Source of the DNA: an uncultured Bacilli bacterium
GTDB taxonomy: Bacteria; Bacillota_I; Bacilli_A; RF39; UBA660
Direction: 5' to 3'
Assembly: GCA_947623975.1 (NCBI GenBank)
Contig: CANQHY010000039.1
Span: forward strand, 1-10,955
Length of the DNA stretch: 10,955 nucleotides
A program made the translations under genes and the position numbers. Positions 5,677-10,955 of the stretch are shown here, piece by piece (the stretch's first letter is position 1; each line of letters opens with the position of its first letter). Under the pieces are notes generated by a model. That model worked only from the letters and a program-made list of their open reading frames with translations. It was not told the origin of the DNA and searched no databases.

Positions 5677-8131
5677 AATCGTCAAAGAAATCATCAAAGA
5701 ACTTATCATCTTCACTAACATCCTCTAATTTAATAGTAGGCGTAGGTTCAAATAATTCTTGTTTAACAGAATCACTTTTACTATCATTTTGTTTTTGCTC
5801 TATCTGTTCAAAATTAGTTTCTTTATCTTCGCTTATGTAAGAAGAAATATTTACACTACTATCTAAATTTTCAACAGGAACATTTATATCCTTCTTACTA
5901 ATATTTTCAATAGGAGTCAATAAATCAAAGTCATTTTCATCATAATCTGATTGATCTAATATTTCATCTGCAATTTTTCCGTTTACTTTGTTTTCAATAT
6001 CAGAAGAAGAAATCAAATTTTTATTTATACTAGCAACATGATTATTTTCTTCTTTAACATCAACAGTATCATCTAATAACTCAATATCATCTAAATTATT
6101 TTCTAGTGGTTTCTTTTTAACAACATTTAACTTATCCCTATTATCAGTAACAAATTCACCATTAACTGTCGGTTGTAAATTTCTAGTAATTGTCTCTTCT
6201 TTGTTTGCCTTTTGTTTTTGCTCCCTTTCTTCTTTTTCCATCTCAGCAAGTTTTTGATCAATTTTTTTCACAACATCACTAATTGATATTTCAGGTGCTT
6301 TTCTTGTTTGTGCCATAAAAGGATTATCATACTGCATCATTGGTGGCATATTATAAGCTGCACCACCACCTTCACCTTGGCTACCCATATTTTGCATCAT
6401 TTCTTCAAGTTTCTTCTTTTTCTTATCTTCAACAAACTTTCTTATATCAAATACTTGAACCTCTTTCTTTTCCCTTACAGGATAATCAATTTTCGGTGAT
6501 TTACATTCACCCCAATCTATCTTAAAATCAGGTACAAAAGATGTTTTAAATGGATTTTTTCTCATACGAAGAACAATTTCATCAAATTGTTTCATTCTTT
6601 GTAAATCACTTACAGTAACAAGTGGGGTCGATGCAGTTTTATCATCTTTTTTAGATTTTTTCTCACCACATAACTTACTTATTTCTTCTAGAGCTGCTAA
6701 CTCGGTTGAAATTAAATAAATAATATTTCCACAGTTACCCTTGATTGTTTCTGCATCATCCTTACCATAAACTTTGTTTAATTGTGCAAAATTCTGAATA
6801 ATCATCGTAAATCTAATCTGTCTTGAACGAGCAGCTGTAATCATCGTAGTAACATCTTTAAGTGGTGGCATATTGGCAAACTCATCTAGTAAAAAATTAG
6901 TTCGACAAGGAAGCTTACCATTTGGACTGTGTTGTGCCACATCAATTAAAGTTTCATATACCTGTTTAATAAAAATAGTAGCAAGTGAATGATATGTTTT
7001 CTTTTCATCTTGAATTATAATAAATACAGCCGTTTTTTCTTTACCAATTGAGTCCAAATCAAAATCACTATGACTCAACATTTCGGATAGATTTTCACGT
7101 GATGCAAAAAGTTTTACCTTTTGTTTAAAAACAGACACTATTCCACCCTTTGTTTCATCAGGTGCCATTACTGTACCACTTGCATTTACGTATGCAGCAC
7201 TAGCTGGATCTTTAAACTTAAAATATTCCTTTATATATGTCGATCCACCACATTTATCTTCTCCAACAGTTGCCGTCATATTGATACTGTTAATATTTAT
7301 CTTATCTTCAGTAGTATCTTCAAACATGGCAAGAGCTATACCGGCAAAATAATCAGCTGCTGTTTTTTCCCAAAATGGATCAGAATTAGCAGAACTTTCT
7401 TCATATAGGATATTAAGAGCAAGGTCGTCCAAAAGTTCTATTGCCTTGTCTTGATTTCCACTTTTATAAAGTTTATAAGGAAGAGCTAAGGGATTCCAAG
7501 CATTACCATTTTGTGGATTACGGAAATTCAAAAGTATAATGTTATAACCATTTTTTTTAAGTAAACCACCTGTTTTTTCAAAAATTTCACCCTTAGGGTC
7601 AGTACAGATTATGGATTCTCCTTTTTTGGCTAAAACTTTTACTGTAGGTAAAATCGTACTAACTGTTTTACCACTACCTGTTGCTCCTATTACAAGGTTG
7701 TGATATTCCCCATTATCAACCCATAATTCACGCCCATTACTAATAAGAGGAATTCCAGCATAATCGCTTTTTGGACTCGACGCAACAACTCTTTTGATGT
7801 TAGAATCTTCTTTTATCTCCTTTGGTTTAGCCCAATTGCTATATCCACCTGAATTTTTAGAACTAAGGCCAAAACCCACTCCACTTTCGCGTTCAAAGAA
7901 ATAAGAACTTACACTGAAAAACAAGCCACCAAGTGCAAGAAGATAAAACACTAAAGTAAACAAAATATAATCAGAAGAAAAAGCCATTATCGGATTCAAA
8001 CCATAAAAAGTTCCTTCTGCTGCTAACTGTGGTAAATTTAAAACGCCTAGTGCAACAACATAAAGTAAAAACAAAGCAAAAATAATAAAAATAAATATAT
8101 CTTTGGAAGTAGCAACAATACGCAACTTCAT
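5675..8131 (-). CDS. Type IV coupling ATPase, VirD4/TraG family
   Basis: This 818-aa protein is the inner-membrane coupling ATPase that recruits DNA-protein or protein substrates and feeds them to a type IV secretion channel. Two membrane helices lie at about 12-32 and 55-77. The ATPase domain has Walker A GATGSGKT (149-156), the family motif CTDPKGEIF (176-184), Walker B FLLDEFANMPPL (413-424, D416/E417), and the downstream MIIQNFAQL (443-451) with Q446. GNAWNPL and DPFWEKTAADYF are also typical of TraG-like proteins. After about residue 570 the protein departs from the family core: a Gly/Met-rich patch (583-608), a charged coiled segment (617-646), then a long acidic tail ending FFDDFFDD. 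This makes it about 150-200 aa longer than many relatives. The ATG at 8131 has AAGGGTG upstream. It follows the SpoIID-like gene by 74 bases and ends in a terminator-like hairpin. No relaxase is seen, so the cargo is unknown. Confidence 0.93.
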   Translation of the reverse strand: MKLRIVATSKDIFIFIIFALFLLYVVALGVLNLPQLAAEGTFYGLNPIMAFSSDYILFTLVFYLLALGGLFFSVSSYFFERESGVGFGLSSKNSGGYSNWAKPKEIKEDSNIKRVVASSPKSDYAGIPLISNGRELWVDNGEYHNLVIGATGSGKTVSTILPTVKVLAKKGESIICTDPKGEIFEKTGGLLKKNGYNIILLNFRNPQNGNAWNPLALPYKLYKSGNQDKAIELLDDLALNILYEESSANSDPFWEKTAADYFAGIALAMFEDTTEDKININSINMTATVGEDKCGGSTYIKEYFKFKDPASAAYVNASGTVMAPDETKGGIVSVFKQKVKLFASRENLSEMLSHSDFDLDSIGKEKTAVFIIIQDEKKTYHSLATIFIKQVYETLIDVAQHSPNGKLPCRTNFLLDEFANMPPLKDVTTMITAARSRQIRFTMIIQNFAQLNKVYGKDDAETIKGNCGNIIYLISTELAALEEISKLCGEKKSKKDDKTASTPLVTVSDLQRMKQFDEIVLRMRKNPFKTSFVPDFKIDWGECKSPKIDYPVREKKEVQVFDIRKFVEDKKKKKLEEMMQNMGSQGEGGGAAYNMPPMMQYDNPFMAQTRKAPEISISDVVKKIDQKLAEMEKEEREQKQKANKEETITRNLQPTVNGEFVTDNRDKLNVVKKKPLENNLDDIELLDDTVDVKEENNHVASINKNLISSSDIENKVNGKIADEILDQSDYDENDFDLLTPIENISKKDINVPVENLDSSVNISSYISEDKETNFEQIEQKQNDSKSDSVKQELFEPTPTIKLEDVSEDDKFFDDFFDD

Positions 8132-8164
8132 GAATCATCACACCCTTATAACTATACTAATAAA

Positions 8165-8194
8165 ATAATATCACAAAATTAGCAACAATTGCAA
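8165..8194 (-). promoter_or_regulatory. Candidate extended -10 promoter for the coupling ATPase
   Basis: In the 74-base gap the minus strand holds TTGCAA (8189-8194), an 18-base spacer and TATTAT (8165-8170) preceded by TGA, matching an extended -10 sigma-A site. Transcription would start near 8158 and leave a leader of about 27 bases with AAGGGTG. No terminator was found between the upstream gene and this one, so read-through from the upstream gene is also likely. Confidence 0.4.
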
Positions 8195-8205
8195 TGATGC
8201 ATTAA

Positions 8206-10458
8206 CTAATCGCCGCCGGTATACATAGGTAACATAATTGCATTATCACACTGACCAATTTCTAAAGCTGACGATAGTCTTATTATTGCAATTCTCTCAA
8301 AAAACAGTTTAAGTAAAGGTTCCCATTCATAGCCAAACACTTCAAAGTATTTTAGTCCATGCTGACTTGCGCCTCTACCGTGGCCACCGCTCGCTTTATA
8401 ATACCAACCGTATTCTGTTTGTCCTAAATCATTAACTCTAGTTGGTCCCTCTTCGCCTTTTCTAGTCCTATTCCAACATTTTGCCAACGTCTCTTGTGGA
8501 GGCGTACCACCACTATAAGTAGGAGGTTCAACTGAAGACGTAGAAAATCTAATCCAAGCACTGTTATAATTAACATTAGCTGGTGTACTACTATTATTTT
8601 GAAAACAAGGGCATTCCAAATATCTTTCAGGTATACTCAAGCTTCCGCCTGTCTTTTGAGCGTAAGCATCAAGACTAATTGGCAAATTATTTTGTCCATC
8701 AGGAAGATAATAGAAACCATTTTCCAATTTATTAGTAACTGGACAAAAAGCATCATATTCAGTATGTTTTACATGCGTACTGCCATAATCAGAAATGACC
8801 ATACCTTTTGTTTTTTGGACTGCTTCATATATTAATGGTAAATGTTCTTTTGGCCAAAGGGGATCATAATTAGGATTATCCTCTTGATTTTCATAACTAG
8901 GATCATAAGTTGGGTTATAAGCACTACCATTGTAATTTTGATGATCAGAGCTATTTAGTATAACGCCATCACCATCTAATCCTACTATCGCAACAGCTTC
9001 TGTTCTAGCAAGAATAGCCATAGCCATTTCGGAAGGAAGATCGCCAAAATTATATTCTGCCATAAGAACACCACCAATATATTGGTCTTCAAAATCAATC
9101 AAATCATAACCATCATCATCTTTATGTTTTACTTTTATTTTCTCAATTGTACTTTCAATAGCACCGAATCCGTCACAATCTCTTCTTATAGATTCATAAT
9201 AAGAATAAATATAATCAGCAATATCCAATATCGTTGAAAGATTTTCTTCATAATTTTGATCATCAGTATAATCTTCGTTGATATTTAAATAATCTTTCAT
9301 GTAAACATGGATAAATCCTCCATTATTTACTAAATTCCAAAAATATACACCACCTGTGTTAGGATCTTTAACATAAGTTCTTTCGTGTTGAGCATTTATA
9401 CTTTTGTAATAAACACCTTGTTCAATTGAAAGAATATAAACCGTAGGAACCCTAGTTTTTCCTGGTGGTACATCCATTATACATTTAGCATTTAACTCGG
9501 CTTCCGTAGCATTTCTAAAACCTTTAAACCAGTTAAACGGATTAAAAAGTCCCCAAAAACTAAACTCGTTAACCTCCATATCATTTTTTGCATATTGTTC
9601 CATTGTCTGCTCAGATCCACAATCAACATTAATTTTTGATGATTGATTTACATATGTCAATATTTGCGCTTTAGCAAGAAATTCTGCTTGATCACCCCAA
9701 AGATTTAAAAATTCCTCCCATGTATAAGATTTACCATCTAAATAATAACATTCATCTTCGCCACAACTATCATCACGTACTGGCATAATATTTCCATTTT
9801 CAATAGGTGCAATTAATGTTGCCAATATTAAATATTTATCAATATAGACAGCATATTTATCGCTTACCTCTTGGGCTGCTAGTTCAACTTTTTCATATAT
9901 ACCAGGATATTTCACAAAGACGTTCGGATTTATCATATCATCATCAGGATATTGTTCCGTATCAATACTTCCATCATTTTGATTACTATAAATTTGTGTA
10001 TCAGCATTTTTCAGAAAAAGCAGCAATATCAATATTATAACAAGGATAGGACCAAAACAAGAAGCAAAAAAACTTATCATTTGTCTTTTCTTTGATTTTT
10101 CTTGTAACTTTTTAGCAACATTTTTAATTCCTTCAGCATCGCTATCAGCTTTGGCAAATTCATCTAATAATTCTTCACCTTTTTCAGTTTTTAAAGCTTT
10201 ATCAGCAACCTCTCCGAGTCCTGGTGCATAACTGTTTAGACCAGTTCTGATAATATCTCTAGCAGCTTCTTTTCGCAACTTTTGTCTACCTTGTTCAACC
10301 TTCTGTGCAATCGAATCATCATTTTTATTATTACTATTATTATTTTGCCTATATTTATTGCTAAAGCCGTTATTATAGCCGTTAAAATTATAACCCTGTT
10401 TATTTCTTCCAAAAGAACTATTATTAGCTCCATTGCTAGAATTACTATCAGCACTCAT
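8206..10458 (-). CDS. Membrane-anchored SpoIID-like peptidoglycan hydrolase of the secretion system
   Basis: The 750-aa protein probably opens or remodels the cell wall for the secretion channel, the job done by VirB1/CHAP-type hydrolases in other Gram-positive systems. Residues 1-45 are an Asn/Ser-rich disordered head, 50-126 are charged and helical, and 129-149 form one membrane helix, leaving about 600 residues outside. The C-terminal part reads as SpoIID/LytB: GGVLMAEYNFGDLPSEMAMAILARTEAVA (462-490; E468 matches the SpoIID catalytic glutamate position), YEAVQKTKGMVISDYGS (544-560), and GGHGRGASQHGLKYFEVFGYEW (691-712), like the family's GHGVGMSQYGA. A Pro/Asn/Tyr-rich insert (507-535) interrupts it. 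Ten cysteines lie outside (232, 237, 280, 326, 428, 572, 616, 618, 661, 737), so disulfides are likely. ATG at 10458 is chosen over an in-frame TTG at 10485 because AGGTGGTGG (10463-10471) lies just upstream of it. Enzyme activity is inferred from similarity. Confidence 0.82.
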   Translation of the reverse strand: MSADSNSSNGANNSSFGRNKQGYNFNGYNNGFSNKYRQNNNSNNKNDDSIAQKVEQGRQKLRKEAARDIIRTGLNSYAPGLGEVADKALKTEKGEELLDEFAKADSDAEGIKNVAKKLQEKSKKRQMISFFASCFGPILVIILILLLFLKNADTQIYSNQNDGSIDTEQYPDDDMINPNVFVKYPGIYEKVELAAQEVSDKYAVYIDKYLILATLIAPIENGNIMPVRDDSCGEDECYYLDGKSYTWEEFLNLWGDQAEFLAKAQILTYVNQSSKINVDCGSEQTMEQYAKNDMEVNEFSFWGLFNPFNWFKGFRNATEAELNAKCIMDVPPGKTRVPTVYILSIEQGVYYKSINAQHERTYVKDPNTGGVYFWNLVNNGGFIHVYMKDYLNINEDYTDDQNYEENLSTILDIADYIYSYYESIRRDCDGFGAIESTIEKIKVKHKDDDGYDLIDFEDQYIGGVLMAEYNFGDLPSEMAMAILARTEAVAIVGLDGDGVILNSSDHQNYNGSAYNPTYDPSYENQEDNPNYDPLWPKEHLPLIYEAVQKTKGMVISDYGSTHVKHTEYDAFCPVTNKLENGFYYLPDGQNNLPISLDAYAQKTGGSLSIPERYLECPCFQNNSSTPANVNYNSAWIRFSTSSVEPPTYSGGTPPQETLAKCWNRTRKGEEGPTRVNDLGQTEYGWYYKASGGHGRGASQHGLKYFEVFGYEWEPLLKLFFERIAIIRLSSALEIGQCDNAIMLPMYTGGD

Positions 10459-10462
10459 GCTA

Positions 10463-10471
10463 CCACCACCT
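10463..10471 (-). promoter_or_regulatory. Strong ribosome binding site deciding the start of the SpoIID-like gene
   Basis: AGGTGGTGG on the minus strand lies four bases before the ATG at 10458 (AGGTGG at seven bases). It falls inside any protein begun at the upstream TTG (10485), so the ATG start is favoured. Confidence 0.75.
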
Positions 10472-10499
10472 ATGTCAATTTTCAAGTTTACACTCTATA

Positions 10500-10529
10500 A
10501 GTATAACACAATAAAAATACCGTTTTCAA
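10500..10529 (-). promoter_or_regulatory. Sigma-A promoter for the SpoIID-like gene
   Basis: On the minus strand TTGAAA (10524-10529), an 18-base spacer and TATACT (10500-10505) preceded by TGT (extended -10) lie between the VirB4 terminator and the next gene. Transcription would begin near 10493, giving a leader of about 35 bases that ends in the strong AGGTGG site. This is the best promoter candidate in the window and would drive the SpoIID-like gene and the coupling ATPase. Confidence 0.6.
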
Positions 10530-10601
10530 TATGAGAACCACCAATTATAATAAATAATAACGTTAATATAACAACACTATTCACTATAAAAATTTTTTTT
10601 C

Positions 10602-10614
10602 AAAATTATAGTCC
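10602..10614. repeat. 13-bp direct repeat, copy 1
   Basis: AAAATTATAGTCC, identical to the copy at 10674-10686, with starts 72 bases apart. This copy lies in the promoter region of the SpoIID-like gene; the terminator hairpin lies between the copies. Confidence 0.6.
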
Positions 10615-10622
10615 TCTATTAC

Positions 10623-10656
10623 AAAAAACAACTCAAGAATTCTTGAATTATTTTTT
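10623..10656 (-). terminator. Intrinsic terminator after the VirB4-type ATPase gene
   Basis: The minus-strand RNA forms a 15-bp stem (10642-10656 with 10623-10637) around an AAUU loop, its lower part made of A-U pairs so that the 3' arm itself supplies the U-run. Two positions pair as G.U on this strand but would be A.C mismatches in the rightward RNA, so it acts mainly on leftward transcription. It begins 21 bases after the VirB4 stop and separates it from the SpoIID-like gene. Confidence 0.7.
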
Positions 10657-10673
10657 ATAAATAAAATTTAGTT

Positions 10674-10686
10674 AAAATTATAGTCC
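10674..10686. repeat. 13-bp direct repeat, copy 2
   Basis: Exact second copy of AAAATTATAGTCC. It spans the last codons and stop of the VirB4-type gene, where on the minus strand it reads GGACTATAATTTT. The other copy is at 10602-10614. Confidence 0.6.
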
Positions 10687-10955
10687 GCCACCACTACCAA
10701 ATGAAGACAATTCTTCTGGAGTAACTACTACATTTATTCTCATTCTTCTATTACCACAGACAAAAAGTGCTTCACCTTGAGAATACTGCTTAATACTTTC
10801 TTTCTCATTATCGTTTAAATCAATTAATAATCCCAAATCTTCAGTGGCTTGCTTTTTTAATCCCATTATTAAGTAATATGAAGCATTATCAAAGATTGCC
10901 TTTCCTTGCATCAAAACACCAGGAGCAGCAAAATCACTTGGTTGTTGCGTTATTA
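10678..10955 (-). CDS. VirB4-family type IV secretion ATPase, C-terminal end only
   Basis: The gene runs off the right edge of the window; only the last 91 complete codons and the TAA stop are present. The visible protein starts ITQQPSDF, then LMQGKAIFDNASYYLIMGL, DLNDNEKESIKQYSQGEALFVCGNRR and INVVVTPEEL. This is the usual order at the end of VirB4/TraE/ConE ATPases: the TQ(Q) motif that follows Walker B, the QGxAI..N segment, the L(S/N)..E...I....GE.L...G..R block and the final strand. VirB4 is the hexameric motor that powers assembly and transport in type IV secretion. The Walker A and B motifs lie outside the window. The end is Gly-rich (GSGGGL). It is followed by a terminator, so the SpoIID-like gene has its own promoter. 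Confidence 0.88.
   Translation of the reverse strand, partial: ITQQPSDFAAPGVLMQGKAIFDNASYYLIMGLKKQATEDLGLLIDLNDNEKESIKQYSQGEALFVCGNRRMRINVVVTPEELSSFGSGGGL

Noticed and set aside
6308..7408. Open frames on the plus strand inside the coupling-ATPase gene
   Set aside because: They are antisense to a strongly conserved ATPase domain, lack ribosome binding sites, and their translations have no recognisable features.
10459..10485. Longer SpoIID-like protein starting at TTG 10485
   Set aside because: The added residues are encoded by the ribosome binding site of the ATG at 10458 and no binding site precedes the TTG.
10236..10500. Open frames on both strands overlapping the Asn-rich start of the SpoIID-like gene
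   Set aside because: They arise from repetitive AAT/ATT codons; the translations are Ile-rich low complexity without start signals.
10486..10529. Possible 13-codon leader peptide beginning at a TTG after GGTGG, upstream of the SpoIID-like gene
   Set aside because: It overlaps the -35 and -10 boxes of the best promoter in the window, so it would not be on the main transcript; no codon bias or attenuator supports it.
1..10955. CRISPR array, tRNA, rRNA or insertion sequence
   Set aside because: No regularly spaced repeats, cloverleaf-like segments, rRNA-like GC-rich blocks or transposase reading frames were seen.

Overview
The window is very AT-rich DNA from a low-GC Bacillota-like bacterium. 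All eight genes are on the minus strand. Ribosome binding sites are strong AGGTGG/GAGGTG types, promoter candidates are sigma-A like (several with an extended TGn -10), and conserved tryptophans are TGG while one gene ends in TGA, so the genetic code is standard (not Mycoplasma or Spiroplasma). No sporulation genes are seen, although one protein carries a SpoIID-type domain. An uncultured gut Bacilli or Erysipelotrichia-like lineage would fit, but that placement is inference.

Reading right to left, in the direction of transcription: (1) the C-terminal end of a VirB4-family conjugation ATPase (10955-10678), followed by a terminator and a promoter region; (2) a 750-aa single-pass membrane protein with an Asn-rich cytoplasmic head and a SpoIID-like peptidoglycan-hydrolase region (10458-8206); (3) an 818-aa VirD4/TraG-type coupling ATPase with a long acidic tail (8131-5675), ending in a terminator-like hairpin; (4) a secreted staphylococcal-nuclease-fold protein that has lost most catalytic residues (5626-4982); (5) a membrane protein joining a J-like domain without HPD to a thioredoxin-like domain with CxxS (4963-4268); (6) the delta subunit of DNA polymerase III, holA (4188-3268); (7) an exported protein of unknown function with beta-propeller-like repeats (3254-2028); (8) a five-helix membrane protein with a C-terminal Ig-like extracellular region (1961-333), closed by a strong terminator. 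Positions 1-310 hold no recognisable gene.

The first three genes are core parts of a Gram-positive type IV secretion (conjugation-type) machine: two motor ATPases and a wall-remodelling enzyme. No relaxase, oriT, integrase or attachment site lies in the window, so it cannot be said whether this is an integrated conjugative element or a resident secretion system. A housekeeping holA a few genes downstream favours a chromosomal setting.

The most unusual point is the pair between the secretion genes and holA. Two adjacent, closely spaced genes encode envelope proteins built from well-known catalytic folds (SNase, J domain, thioredoxin), each missing signature catalytic residues. Together with a cysteine-rich extracellular domain on the SpoIID-like protein, this suggests an extracytoplasmic assembly or folding module attached to the secretion machine, which is an inference to be tested.
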